Positions 18,602 through 28,278 are shown, numbered from the stretch's first letter. The stretch is DNA of 55,097 nt from Rhizobium sp. Q54 (GCA_945871805.1 CAMBXE010000005.1:1-55097), one strand, 5' to 3'. The notes: generated by a model not told the origin, from the sequence alone. Made by a program: numbers and translations.

Positions 18602-19426
18602 ATGAAGAAAAAAATTCTTAAAATTGCCTTACCGGCAATCATCACTTTCATCTGCGGTTACAGCGCTTACTCCTTTTATCAATATTACAGCAATCAGCAC
18701 CAAATAAGGCTCTATGGCAATGTCGACATAAAAGAAGTCAGCGCTTCTTTTCGCGTTTCTGGTCGCTTAAAAAAATTATTTTTTGATGAAGGAGATAAAG
18801 TTAGCGAAGGCCAACTTCTTGCTAGTTTGGAAGATGACACTTTTTCTAACGAACTTGAACTTTCTAAAGCCAATCTAGACGGAGCTCGCGCCAATTACGA
18901 AAATGCTGAAATAAAATTTAAGCGCACAAAAAATCTATTCAAAAACGACTCGGCTTCAAAGCAAGAATATGACAATGATAAATTCGCGCTAGACCGTGCG
19001 CGAGCAGATTTTGAGGCGCAAAAAGCGAAAGTAAAAATTGCTAAAACCGCACTTGATGACGCAGATCTTCGCGCTCCTTCTGACGCTTTTGTGATGACGC
19101 GCCCTTTTGAAGTAGGTTCAATGATCGGGCAAAACCAAACTGTTTACGAACTATCCCTAGCCGATCAGGCCTACGTTCGAGCCTATCTAAATGAAGAGGA
19201 TTTGGGCCGAGTAACCAACGGAATGTCAGTCAAAATAAAAACCGACAGCAGCAGTGAATATGAAGGACAAATCGGATTCATCTCACCAAAAGCCGAATTC
19301 ACGCCAAAGTCTGTTGAAACCACAAGCCTTAGAAGCAGGCTGGTCTATCGCATTCGCATCACCATAAAAAATTCTGACGACAAGTTAAAGCAAGGAATGC
19401 CGATAACAGTTTTAATCAAGTTATGA
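18602..19426 (+). CDS. HlyD/YbhG-type membrane fusion protein
   Basis: Periplasmic adaptor linking the inner-membrane ABC transporter to the outer-membrane channel. It has 274 residues with one N-terminal membrane anchor (about residues 5-27). A biotinyl-lipoyl half-motif follows (GRLKKLFFDEGDKVSEGQLL), then a coiled-coil hairpin (about 85-145), the second lipoyl half (DLRAPSDAFVMTRPFEVGSM) and a beta-barrel domain. Starts 5 bp after the TetR gene and overlaps the ATPase gene by 4 bp (ATGA). Confidence 0.93.
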   Translation: MKKKILKIALPAIITFICGYSAYSFYQYYSNQHQIRLYGNVDIKEVSASFRVSGRLKKLFFDEGDKVSEGQLLASLEDDTFSNELELSKANLDGARANYENAEIKFKRTKNLFKNDSASKQEYDNDKFALDRARADFEAQKAKVKIAKTALDDADLRAPSDAFVMTRPFEVGSMIGQNQTVYELSLADQAYVRAYLNEEDLGRVTNGMSVKIKTDSSSEYEGQIGFISPKAEFTPKSVETTSLRSRLVYRIRITIKNSDDKLKQGMPITVLIKL

Positions 19427-21144
19427 GCGAAACTTTAGTTACAGTTTCCAATCTGAATAAAACCTTCTTGGGCTCGAATAGTAAGGCTCTAGATGATATT
19501 AATTTTGAAGTAAAAGAGGGTGAATTTTTCTGCCTCTTAGGCCCCGATGCCGCCGGCAAAACAACTTTACTTCGCATAATCGCCTCGATTCTTAAATATG
19601 ATTCAGGTGCGGTAAAAATTCTTAACAAAAAAATCCCGCAGGAAATTTCTGAGATTCAACATTTAATCGGATATGCGCCGCAAAGATTTGGGCTTTATGA
19701 AGATTTAACCGTCTTAGAAAATCTTGATCTCAACGCCGATTTACGCGGAATTGCCGGAGCAGAAAAAGATGAACAAATCACCAAACTTTTAGAAAAAACC
19801 AATCTTAAAAATTTTACAAATCGCCTTGCTGGCAACCTCTCCGGCGGCATGAAACAAAAGCTCGCCCTCGCCTGCACATTAATCGCCAAGCCAAAAATTC
19901 TTTTACTTGATGAGGTTAGCGTTGGCGTAGATCCAATTTCGCGTCAGGATTTAATTAGCATCGTTAAGGATTTAATCGGCCCAGGAACCGCAGTAATTTG
20001 GTCTACAACTTATCTTGATGAGGCTGAACAGCACGCCAATAAAATGCTTCTGATTAACGAGGGGAAGCAAATATTCTTCGGCAATCCGCAAGATTTTATT
20101 GCGCGCACTGCAGGCAGAAATTTCTTACTCAAAGCAAAAAATTCTGCTTCAAATCGTCGCGAAAATCTTAATCAAATTTTGCAAAGCGAAGGAATTCAAG
20201 ATGCGGTATTGCAAGGCGATCAAATCAGAATTCTCAACCGAAATGATGACGTAACAAAATTCACTTCTGATTATGAAATAACCAAAATTCCTTCGACGAT
20301 CGAGGATTCATTCTTGGAAATTTTGAACCTAAAACTTCCAACATTCTCTAAGCTCGCCAATCGCTACGACAAAAAAGAAAGTGAGAAAAAAATAGTCATT
20401 GAAGCGCAAGACCTAACTAAAAAATTTGGTGAATTTACCGCTACAAATAACGTCAATTTTCAAATCGAATCAGGAAAAATATTTGGCTTTTTAGGACCAA
20501 ATGGCGCGGGAAAATCCACAACATTCAAAATGCTCTGCGGCCTTTTAAAGCCTACTTCTGGCATTGCTCACGTTTCAGGAATAAGTTTGCTAACTTCAGC
20601 AAATGAAGCGCGCCAAAAAATTGGTTACATGGCGCAGAAATTTTCGCTTTATGGCGAGTTAAGCACTTTACAAAATCTGCAATTTTTTTGCGGCATTTAC
20701 TCTCTTAATAAAGTGGAGACGAAAATGGCGATTGCCGAAGTCGTTGAAAGTCTTGATCTAGAAAATTTTCTTAACACTAACGCTTTTAACTTGCCGCTTG
20801 GAATCAAGCAGCGCCTGGCTCTTGGCTGTGCACTAATTCACAAGCCTGAAGTTTTATTTTTAGACGAACCAACCAGCGGAGTTGATCCGGCAACGCGTCG
20901 CGAGTTTTGGTTTCATATCAATGCCCTAGCTCAAAAAGGCGTTACGGTGATGGTTACAACTCACTTCATGGACGAGGCAGAATATTGCGATACCGTGGCC
21001 ATAATCTATCAAGGCCTAAAAATCGCCGAGGATAATCCGCAAAAATTGAAGGATGTTATTAGAAGCGAGAAGCTAGCAAATCCGAGCTTTCACGACGTAT
21101 TCGTTGATCTGATAAAAAGACAAGATGCGGAGAAAATTTTATGA
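19423..21144 (+). CDS. ybhF: ABC transporter with two fused ATPase domains (YbhF type)
   Basis: 573 residues with two nucleotide-binding domains in one chain. Domain 1: Walker A GPDAAGKTT (40-48), signature LSGGMKQKL, Walker B ILLLDEVSVGVDP. Domain 2: Walker A GPNGAGKST, an unusual signature LPLGIKQRL, Walker B VLFLDEPTSGVDP followed by the conserved RREFW. The degenerate second signature is also known from YbhF homologues. It energises the two following permeases and overlaps its neighbours by 4 bp at each end. Confidence 0.95.
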   Translation: MSETLVTVSNLNKTFLGSNSKALDDINFEVKEGEFFCLLGPDAAGKTTLLRIIASILKYDSGAVKILNKKIPQEISEIQHLIGYAPQRFGLYEDLTVLENLDLNADLRGIAGAEKDEQITKLLEKTNLKNFTNRLAGNLSGGMKQKLALACTLIAKPKILLLDEVSVGVDPISRQDLISIVKDLIGPGTAVIWSTTYLDEAEQHANKMLLINEGKQIFFGNPQDFIARTAGRNFLLKAKNSASNRRENLNQILQSEGIQDAVLQGDQIRILNRNDDVTKFTSDYEITKIPSTIEDSFLEILNLKLPTFSKLANRYDKKESEKKIVIEAQDLTKKFGEFTATNNVNFQIESGKIFGFLGPNGAGKSTTFKMLCGLLKPTSGIAHVSGISLLTSANEARQKIGYMAQKFSLYGELSTLQNLQFFCGIYSLNKVETKMAIAEVVESLDLENFLNTNAFNLPLGIKQRLALGCALIHKPEVLFLDEPTSGVDPATRREFWFHINALAQKGVTVMVTTHFMDEAEYCDTVAIIYQGLKIAEDNPQKLKDVIRSEKLANPSFHDVFVDLIKRQDAEKIL

Positions 21145-22274
21145 AGCTCAATCTATCCGCAACTCGCCTCAAAGCCCTAATAAAAAAAGAAGTGATCCAA
21201 ATTAAACGCGACAAAAGTGCGCTTTTAATCGCCTTCGCTCTTCCGGTTTTTTTGACTCTGGTTTTTGGTTACGCCATCTCAATCGACACTAATAAAATCA
21301 GAATCGCGATTGTTAATGAAGATGCGCAAAGCTCTGCCAGCGCTGATTTGATAAGCTTTTTTAATAATTCAAAATTCGTCGAAGTAAAACTAATCACCGC
21401 TTCGCACGAAGAAGCTGAAAGAAAAATTCTTGAGCAGAAATTAAGTGCAACTTTGATCATTCCCGTCGACTTCAACAAGAGATTGCAAAAAGAAAAAATC
21501 GCTGCGGTTTATTTAGCCACAGACGGCTCCGACCCAAATACCGCAAGCTTCTCCGCGAATTACGTGCGAGCGATTATGAATCTTTATGCCGAATATCAAA
21601 ACTCAAAACATGGAGTAAAAGTCGATTCACAAATCGAAATTAAGCAAAGGGTTTGGTATAATGAGGCGCTCAAAGCCGATCATCTTTTGAACATCGGATC
21701 TATTGGTTTTGTATTATCTATTGCCGGAACTTTACTCACCGCGCTAGTCGTAGCGCGCGATTGGGAGCGCGGCTCGATGGAATATTTAATCTCTTCTCCG
21801 GTCACAACTCATGAACTTATTTTAGGAAAAATTTTGCCTTACCTGGCTTTAGGGCTTGGCTCATTCTTCATCAGCTTCGCCTGCATCATGATATTTTTTC
21901 ACACTCCGTTCAAAGGTTCGATTATAATTTTTACCCTCATCGGCTTTTTTTATTTAATTCTTACAACTGGTCTCGGCCTTTTAATTTCAACATCCGCCAA
22001 GAGTCAGTTCGTCGCTTCGCAAGCGGCAATTTTAATTTCGATGGTGCCAACAATTATGCTTTCTGGCTTGATTTACGACATTGAAACCATGCCGCAAATC
22101 ATGCGAATAATCACCAATATTGTTCCGGCAAAATATTTGATCGACGCAATGCGCACGCTGTTTCTTGTGGGTAATGATTGGTCTATTCTTCTGCCTGATA
22201 TTCTTGGAATTATTCTTATCAGCGTGGCGATTTATTTTGGCGTTTTGCGCAAAACAAAAAAATCGCTCGAATAA
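21141..22274 (+). CDS. ybhS: ABC-2 type permease (YbhS type)
   Basis: 377-residue inner-membrane permease. It has an N-terminal helix after KEVIQIKRDKSALLIAFALPVFL, a periplasmic domain (about residues 50-180) and five C-terminal helices including the WERGSMEYLISSPVTTHELI amphipathic segment conserved in ABC-2 exporters. Its stop overlaps the next start by one base (TAATG). With the following gene it forms the heterodimeric channel of the efflux pump. Confidence 0.93.
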   Translation: MKLNLSATRLKALIKKEVIQIKRDKSALLIAFALPVFLTLVFGYAISIDTNKIRIAIVNEDAQSSASADLISFFNNSKFVEVKLITASHEEAERKILEQKLSATLIIPVDFNKRLQKEKIAAVYLATDGSDPNTASFSANYVRAIMNLYAEYQNSKHGVKVDSQIEIKQRVWYNEALKADHLLNIGSIGFVLSIAGTLLTALVVARDWERGSMEYLISSPVTTHELILGKILPYLALGLGSFFISFACIMIFFHTPFKGSIIIFTLIGFFYLILTTGLGLLISTSAKSQFVASQAAILISMVPTIMLSGLIYDIETMPQIMRIITNIVPAKYLIDAMRTLFLVGNDWSILLPDILGIILISVAIYFGVLRKTKKSLE

Positions 22275-23410
22275 TGAAACTGATTTCCAGCCTAACCAAA
22301 ATCAAAGCGCTAATCATCAAAGAGCTGATAGTTTTACTGAAAGATCCGAAGTCGCGCTTCTCTTTGATTATACCGCCAATCATTCAGCTTTTGCTTTTTT
22401 CTTCGGTTGCAACTCTCGATGTTTTTAACATCAAGATTGCCATCTTAGATCAAGATCAAAGCTCTTACAGCAGAGAGATAATTACCGATATGTCGTCTTC
22501 GCGCGAATATTTTACCAAGATAATTTCGACGCAAAATTACGACGAAGTTCAAAACCTAATCGACAAACAAAAAGTCATCGGCGCGATAGTTTTCGCTGCT
22601 GATTTTTCACGCAAAATCGCCGCCGGAAAAACAGCAGAAGTACAAATTTTACTCGATGGCAGAAGGCTAAATTCCGCCAATATTGTGTCTGGTTATTTGC
22701 AGGAAATTATTCAGCGATCAATCGCTCGCAAAACCGAATTTAAGATTCGTGAAATCAATCAGGCAGCGATTCGAAGCGAGGTCAATAATCGCAACTGGTT
22801 TAACTCAAATCTGAATTACAAGTGGTTCATCATTCCGTCGCTAATGAGCTTAATTCTTTCCACTTCAATTCTCGGTGTCGCCTCGCTTTCAATCGCCAGA
22901 GAAAGAGAGCTTGGCACTTTCGATCAACTTATCGTTTCGCCGCTGAGCCCGCTTGAAATAATCCTGGGAAAAATAGGCGCTAATCTGCTGATCGGAATGA
23001 CGCAAGGCGTGCTAATATTTTTCCTCATTTCGCGAATAATTCCCTTCCAAGGCAACGTGATTTTTATGCTTCTTGGCATATTTCTTTACCTGGTTTCGAT
23101 AGTTGGAATTGGCCTTTTCATCTCTTCAATATCAAGCAATCAGCAACAAGCGACTCTTGGATCGTTCTTTTTTTTAATGCCAATAATTCTGACTTCTGGC
23201 TTCTCTTTGCCATTTCTCAACATGCCTGAATGGCTACAAATTTTGTCTGATTACATCAACCCAATTCATCATTTTGTTACAATCACTCAGATGATTTTTA
23301 ATAAAGGCGCGAGCTTCGATTTGCTAAAATATAATTTTTCAATGCTTCTGCTGATCTCTTGCGTGACGCTATTTTTCTCCGTCTGGTTCTTTAAGCGTCG
23401 GGTTCTTTAG
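22274..23410 (+). CDS. ybhR: ABC-2 type permease (YbhR type)
   Basis: 378-residue paralogue of the preceding permease with the same plan: N-terminal helix, periplasmic domain, five C-terminal helices. The conserved RERELGTFDQLIVSPLSPLE segment and the ILTSGFSLPFLNMPEWLQ loop are typical. Last gene of the operon. No obvious terminator hairpin was identified directly downstream. Confidence 0.93.
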   Translation: MKLISSLTKIKALIIKELIVLLKDPKSRFSLIIPPIIQLLLFSSVATLDVFNIKIAILDQDQSSYSREIITDMSSSREYFTKIISTQNYDEVQNLIDKQKVIGAIVFAADFSRKIAAGKTAEVQILLDGRRLNSANIVSGYLQEIIQRSIARKTEFKIREINQAAIRSEVNNRNWFNSNLNYKWFIIPSLMSLILSTSILGVASLSIARERELGTFDQLIVSPLSPLEIILGKIGANLLIGMTQGVLIFFLISRIIPFQGNVIFMLLGIFLYLVSIVGIGLFISSISSNQQQATLGSFFFLMPIILTSGFSLPFLNMPEWLQILSDYINPIHHFVTITQMIFNKGASFDLLKYNFSMLLLISCVTLFFSVWFFKRRVL

Positions 23411-23566
23411 CTAGAATTATTAAGAGTTGGATTGGCGCATCTTTTTGTCCCGCTCTAATCTAAATTCGTAAATCCCCTTCTTAGTTTTTAATCATTCTTA
23501 TCTGCTGATTTCAGAAGCTTGCATCAAGCAAATCATAAATTATTTATCGCGGAAATTCGGGGTTTT

Positions 23567-23866
23567 TTATTCTGTCTTGCGATTGGTTTCGTTGCGACAT
23601 CTTGCCAATTCCTTCAAAGCATCGAGATCGAGATTTATTAAGGCGATTCTCTTTTTCCTATTCCAACCCTGAACCTGTTTTTCAAAAAAATAAGCCTCAT
23701 CAACTCGCTCAAATTCCTGCGCAAAAAACATCTTCACCGGCAACCGTCTTTGAGTATATTTTGCCCCGAGCTTGTTTTGATGCTCCCACAATCTGCGCTC
23801 GAGATCGGTAGTGCTTCCGACGTAAAATGACTTATCTGCACATTCGAGAATATACATGTGTGGCAT
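23567..23866 (-). CDS. GIY-YIG domain nuclease
   Basis: 99-residue stand-alone GIY-YIG (UvrC N-terminal-like) protein. Motifs visible are MYILECADKSFYVGSTTDL, the catalytic-type Arg in DLERRLWEHQ, and the glutamate-containing AYFFEKQVQGWNRKKRIALI helix. Such small proteins are presumed DNA endonucleases, but their physiological role is poorly defined. ATG at 23866 or 23857 could both be used. A long perfect palindrome lies 41 bp upstream of the start. Confidence 0.9.
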   Translation of the reverse strand: MPHMYILECADKSFYVGSTTDLERRLWEHQNKLGAKYTQRRLPVKMFFAQEFERVDEAYFFEKQVQGWNRKKRIALINLDLDALKELARCRNETNRKTE

Positions 23867-23906
23867 GTGAGTGTGGGTTTGATTGGTGTGATGTTTACTT
23901 TCTTAT

Positions 23907-23987
23907 CCGCTGGTTGAGCGAAGTCGAAACCAAGGATAAGAAACCCGTGAGGCCCTTCCCTTGGTTTCGACTTCGCTCAACCAGCGG
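23907..23987. repeat. Long palindromic repeat, copy 1
   Basis: Perfect 29-bp inverted arms at 23907-23935 and 23959-23987 (core GGTTGAGCGAAGTCGAAACC and its complement) around a 23-nt spacer. A near-identical copy sits on the other side of the DUF2971 gene. No transposase is nearby. Confidence 0.96.
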
Positions 23988-24069
23988 GAAGGGATCGAGT
24001 TTTGCAATTGGTATGCCGCTCCTGAATTAGGTACTCAGTCCTTGGATTACCGGCTGGATTACCCTGAGT

Positions 24070-24975
24070 TTAAACAAACGGAGTGGCAGAAATTTCAACC
24101 TTAACATTAGGACCAATTTCAGAACCAATTTGTTTCAAAAAACTTTCGATCTGAATCTTGTTTCTCTCTTTATTGGGAGATGGCCCAACTATAATCTCCT
24201 TCAATGCCTTCCTTGGCTTACCTTTCAAGATTTTCACATAACTTCTCACTAAACCACCGCAACCTTCGTAGAAAAATACATCGTGTTTTTTTACACTTTC
24301 TTCGTTTTTCCATATTGTTTTAGTCACCCTACATTCTCTCTCTTCCCTAAAACCTTCATGTTTATTATGAAGACATATGCTCAAAATTGATCTGAATAAT
24401 TCCATTTCCTTACTTTCACCGAACCCACTCGGATTTTTCTTAAACTGTTCGATTGATTCGGCAATTTTGCTAAAAGACTCTTCGTTATCCTTATTATTCA
24501 AAAAATTTTCACTATTGCAGTAAGCAACATTGCCATATGAACGAAATACATCCCCCTTATCTTTCTTGTTTTCATCCGCAAAACCTTCCAGCAATGAGTC
24601 AGAATCAAATTTCAACAGGTAACCTTGCTTCAAGCCGTAACCACGCCACTGACTCAGAAGTCCGCTCTTAAAATGATAAGAATCTTTATCTACATCTGCT
24701 GCATCATAAGAACTAAAACAAGTTAAGAAGACGCCCCTTGCAAGCTTATCAGGCCTTTCTTTGCCAATTAAATGATCAATAAATCCTCTTACTTTTTCTT
24801 TAATATCTTTGTTCTCTTCACTCTTGTCTAAGTGATGTTTAATCAGATCAATTCCATGAACTATCTCTTGAGAATCGTTAGTTGTATAAGCATCAGTAGC
24901 TCTGAAACAATTCTCCTCTAAAATTCCTTTCAAGCCTTCAAAAGTTGTGTAATGAAATAATGTTTTAGAGCTCAT
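24070..24975 (-). CDS. DUF2971-like protein
   Basis: 301 residues, cytoplasmic, no membrane segment. The N-terminal pattern (LFHYTTFEGLKGILEENCFR, then TNDSQEIVHG) matches the DUF2971 family, whose members have the feel of ADP-ribosyltransferase-like folds. Later conserved spots are LTCFSSYDAA, LSQWRGYG and FREERECRV. Biochemical function is not established; a role in defence or toxin biology is speculative. The gene appears more AT-rich than the neighbouring ppdK and is flanked on both sides by the long palindromic repeat, which suggests it arrived as a cassette. Confidence 0.75.
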   Translation of the reverse strand: MSSKTLFHYTTFEGLKGILEENCFRATDAYTTNDSQEIVHGIDLIKHHLDKSEENKDIKEKVRGFIDHLIGKERPDKLARGVFLTCFSSYDAADVDKDSYHFKSGLLSQWRGYGLKQGYLLKFDSDSLLEGFADENKKDKGDVFRSYGNVAYCNSENFLNNKDNEESFSKIAESIEQFKKNPSGFGESKEMELFRSILSICLHNKHEGFREERECRVTKTIWKNEESVKKHDVFFYEGCGGLVRSYVKILKGKPRKALKEIIVGPSPNKERNKIQIESFLKQIGSEIGPNVKVEISATPFV

Positions 24976-25001
24976 TTAATATTTACTTTAATTCAATTGT
25001 T

Positions 25002-25084
25002 CCGCTGGTTGAGCGGAGTCGAAACCAAGGATAAGAAAAACTCAGAGTTCGCTTCCCTTGGTTTCGACTTCGCTCAACCGGCGG
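25002..25084. repeat. Long palindromic repeat, copy 2
   Basis: Arms 25002-25030 and 25056-25084, complementary with about two mismatches, spacer 25 nt. Same family as 23907-23987. It lies between the DUF2971 gene and the 3' end of ppdK and may act as a transcript-end hairpin for ppdK. Confidence 0.95.
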
Positions 25085-25092
25085 GAAGCTTT

Positions 25093-27765
25093 TTACAACC
25101 CCGCTCTAGCCGCTGCCAATCTCGCAATCGGAACGCGGTAAGGTGAGCAGCTCACGTAGTTCAGGCCTGCTTTGTGGCAGAATTCGATTGATGCGGGGTT
25201 GCCGCCGTGTTCGCCGCAGATTCCTAGTTTGATGTCTTTACGAGTCGCCTTTCCTTTCTCGACGGCGATTTTGATTAATGCGCCTACCCCTTCTTGGTCT
25301 AGTTCGGCGAAAGGATCTTTTTCTAAAATTCCGGCTTTTTGGTAGTGACCCAGGAAGCTGGCGGAATCGTCGCGACTTAATCCGAAAGTTGTTTGGGTTA
25401 AGTCATTTGTTCCAAAGCTGAAAAATTCTGCTTCTTCGGCGATTTGGTCGGCGAGTAGCGCAGCTCTAGGAAGCTCGATCATCGTGCCAACCATGTAATT
25501 TAGCTTCGCGCCGGTTTCTTGTTCGACGGATTTTTCGGTTGCAACGATCAATAATTTCAAAATTTGCAGCTCTTTTTTAGTCGCAACTAGCGGCACCATG
25601 ATTTCTAGAAGCACGTCTTCGCCGGTTTCTTTTTTCACAATCGACGCGGCTTCAAAAATTGCTCTCGCCTGCATTTCGTAAATTTCTGGATAAGAAATTC
25701 CGAGGCGACAACCGCGATGGCCAAGCATTGGATTTTGCTCGTGAAGTTGGCTGATACGGTGTTTGACGTAACCAACATCAACGCCAACGGCTTTTGCAAC
25801 TTCAGCGATTTCGCTGTCTTTATGCGGCAAAAATTCGTGAAGAGGAGGGTCAAGAAGGCGAATCGTCACCGGCAATCCAGCCATGATTTTGAAGATCTCA
25901 ACGAAGTCTTTACGCTGCATTGGCAAAAGTTTTGCGAGGGCTTTTTTACGACCTTCAAGCGTTTCCGCCAAAATCATTTCGCGCACAGAAATAATGCGAT
26001 CTTCGCTAAAAAACATGTGCTCAGTTCTGCACAGACCAATACCTTCGCAACCGAAGTCACGCGCCACTTGGCAATCAAGTGGGGTTTCGGCATTTGTACG
26101 AACTCGAAGCACACGAACTTCATCAGCCCATTTCATAATTGTTTGAAAATCGCCGGATAAATTTGGTTTCAAAGTTGGTACTGAACCAAGAATAACATCG
26201 CCGGTTGAACCGTTGATGGTAATGACTTCGCCCTCTTTCACTTTTACGCCGCCAGCGGTAAAAAATTGTCCCGCATGATCAACGTGAAGACCAGTTGCGC
26301 CAGAAACACAAGGCGTTCCCATGCCACGCGCCACAACGGCCGCGTGCGATGTCATGCCGCCGCGAGCGGTAAGAATTCCTTGAGAAACGTGCATTCCTTT
26401 GATGTCTTCTGGACTGGTTTCAACGCGAACTAAAATAACTTTTCCGCCATTTTCTGATTTTTTTTCTGCTTCGGCAGAAGAAAATACTACAATGCCCGAA
26501 GCTGCGCCCGGAGAGGCCGGAAGACCTTTCGCAATAACTTGAACTTTTGCTTTTGGATCAAGAGTTGGATGAAGAAGCTGATCGAGACTTGCTGGATCAA
26601 TGCGTAACAAAGCTTCTTTTTTGCTGATCAAATTTTCTTCAACCATGTCGACGGCGATTTTTACCGCAGCGTGCGCAGTACGTTTGCCGTTACGAGTCTG
26701 TAGCATCCACAGCTTTTTATTTTGCACGGTGAATTCGATATCTTGCATGTCGCGGTAATGCAGCTCGAGTTTTTTATAAATTTTTTCGAGCTCTAAAAAC
26801 ACGTCTGGCATGGTTTCTTCCATTGAAGGCAAAACAGAGTTGAGCTGCTTTTTACCTGCATTGGTGATTGATTGCGGAGTGCGAATTCCCGCAACAACAT
26901 CTTCGCCTTGCGCGTTGATTAAATATTCGCCGTAAAGTTCTTTCTCACCAGTTGAAGGGTTACGAGTGAAGGCAACGCCTGTTGCGGAGGTATCACCCAT
27001 ATTTCCAAAAACCATCGATTGAACGTTAACCGCAGTTCCCCAAGAGGCGGGGATATCATTAAGTTGGCGATAAACGATTGCGCGATTATTCATCCAAGAG
27101 GCAAATACGGCTTCAACCGCGCCCCAAAGCTGTTCGTTGACGTCTTGCGGAAAATCTAACCCGAGTTCTTTTTTTACTTCAGACTTAAAGAGTGCGACAA
27201 TTTCTTCGAGATTTTCTGTGGTTAAATCTGTGTCTGCAGAAGCTCCAAACTCATGTTTTTTCTCGTCCAAAATTACTTCGAAATTGTGGTGATCAAAACC
27301 AAGCACAACGCTTGAATACATTTGAATGAAGCGACGGTAAGAGTCGAAAGCAAAACGACGATTGCCGGATTTTTCAGCCAAGCCCAAAACTGTTTTGTCA
27401 TTTAAGCCTAAATTCAAAACTGTGTCCATCATGCCAGGCATTGAGGCTCTAGCGCCAGAACGAACAGAAAAAAGTAGCGGATTTTTTTCATCACCAAATT
27501 TTGCACCGATTTTTTCTTCGATTTGCGCGAGCGCAACCGCAACTTCTTTTCTTAAAGAATCGGGAAATTTCTTGTCGTTCTTATAATAAAAATCGCAGAA
27601 CTCCGTAGTAATCGTAAATCCAGGAGGAACTGGCAGACCCATTTTAGACATTTCTGCGAGGTTAGCACCTTTGCCACCAAGAAGAGTTTTCATCGAAGCA
27701 TCGCCTTCAGATTTGCCGTCGCCGAAAGAATAAACGAATTTTTGCCCAAGGTTCGTGTCTGTCAT
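25093..27765 (-). CDS. ppdK: Pyruvate, phosphate dikinase
   Basis: Interconverts pyruvate + ATP + phosphate and phosphoenolpyruvate + AMP + pyrophosphate, giving a route to PEP and gluconeogenesis. It has 890 residues, full length. The ATP-grasp domain starts with GGKGANLAEMSKMGLPVPPG. The phosphorylated histidine is His474 in GGMTSHAAVVARGMG. The C-terminal PEP/pyruvate barrel carries the catalytic Cys850 in GICGEHGGNP. The start (ATG ending 27765) gives the expected N-terminus. Together with pgk nearby this suggests active lower glycolysis/gluconeogenesis. Confidence 0.97.
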   Translation of the reverse strand: MTDTNLGQKFVYSFGDGKSEGDASMKTLLGGKGANLAEMSKMGLPVPPGFTITTEFCDFYYKNDKKFPDSLRKEVAVALAQIEEKIGAKFGDEKNPLLFSVRSGARASMPGMMDTVLNLGLNDKTVLGLAEKSGNRRFAFDSYRRFIQMYSSVVLGFDHHNFEVILDEKKHEFGASADTDLTTENLEEIVALFKSEVKKELGLDFPQDVNEQLWGAVEAVFASWMNNRAIVYRQLNDIPASWGTAVNVQSMVFGNMGDTSATGVAFTRNPSTGEKELYGEYLINAQGEDVVAGIRTPQSITNAGKKQLNSVLPSMEETMPDVFLELEKIYKKLELHYRDMQDIEFTVQNKKLWMLQTRNGKRTAHAAVKIAVDMVEENLISKKEALLRIDPASLDQLLHPTLDPKAKVQVIAKGLPASPGAASGIVVFSSAEAEKKSENGGKVILVRVETSPEDIKGMHVSQGILTARGGMTSHAAVVARGMGTPCVSGATGLHVDHAGQFFTAGGVKVKEGEVITINGSTGDVILGSVPTLKPNLSGDFQTIMKWADEVRVLRVRTNAETPLDCQVARDFGCEGIGLCRTEHMFFSEDRIISVREMILAETLEGRKKALAKLLPMQRKDFVEIFKIMAGLPVTIRLLDPPLHEFLPHKDSEIAEVAKAVGVDVGYVKHRISQLHEQNPMLGHRGCRLGISYPEIYEMQARAIFEAASIVKKETGEDVLLEIMVPLVATKKELQILKLLIVATEKSVEQETGAKLNYMVGTMIELPRAALLADQIAEEAEFFSFGTNDLTQTTFGLSRDDSASFLGHYQKAGILEKDPFAELDQEGVGALIKIAVEKGKATRKDIKLGICGEHGGNPASIEFCHKAGLNYVSCSPYRVPIARLAAARAGL

Positions 27766-28037
27766 TTTAGATTAAGTAAAATTGAAGTTTTTGAAATTCA
27801 AATCCGTCTGCGACCAGTGAAATCAAGTGCCTTCCAGCATTATGCTTTCTGGTCGAAAGATCTCGAAAAGAATGTTTTTTAGAAAAAATAAAAACTTCTT
27901 AAGCGAAATTTTTGGCTGTGATTTGGAAAATTTTTTTTGCGTGAGAGCCGTCTTTCTTAAGAAATATAGATGGCTTATTCGAGTCTGATTTTCTTCGCCT
28001 GAACTTGATTATTCACGCTAAAATCAAACGTCATTTC

Positions 28038-28265
28038 TTACGAAATTTTTACCGACTCTTTTTGTAAAGAAAAGTTTTCGATCAAAAATTTTTCTGACAG
28101 ATTATTACAGTCGAGCCTGATGAGCGCGAGGCATCTCTTCTTGGGAATGCTGCCCAAGACCTGATTAGGAATTATTTCGGCGAAAGTTAATTTTCGATCA
28201 GCTTTAACAACATCATCAACAAGAGTTACGAGGAATCTGTGATCGCAAACTTCTTTGAGATTCAT
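28038..28265 (-). CDS. Possible small protein, unknown
   Basis: 75-residue frame starting ATG, with no signal peptide and no recognised family. The composition is protein-like (mixed charged and hydrophobic residues), but there is no clear Shine-Dalgarno sequence and it lies between non-coding elements, so it may be spurious. Confidence 0.25.
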   Translation of the reverse strand: MNLKEVCDHRFLVTLVDDVVKADRKLTFAEIIPNQVLGSIPKKRCLALIRLDCNNLSEKFLIENFSLQKESVKIS

Positions 28266-28278
28266 TCGATGCGGGGGA

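Noticed and set aside
23827-24030. Plus-strand frame across the first long palindrome
   Set aside because: Most of it translates the palindrome arms; no independent coding evidence.
25717-26160. Plus-strand frame of 147 codons opposite ppdK
   Set aside because: Antisense shadow of a highly conserved enzyme; composition is rich in Phe/Asn/His with no motif.
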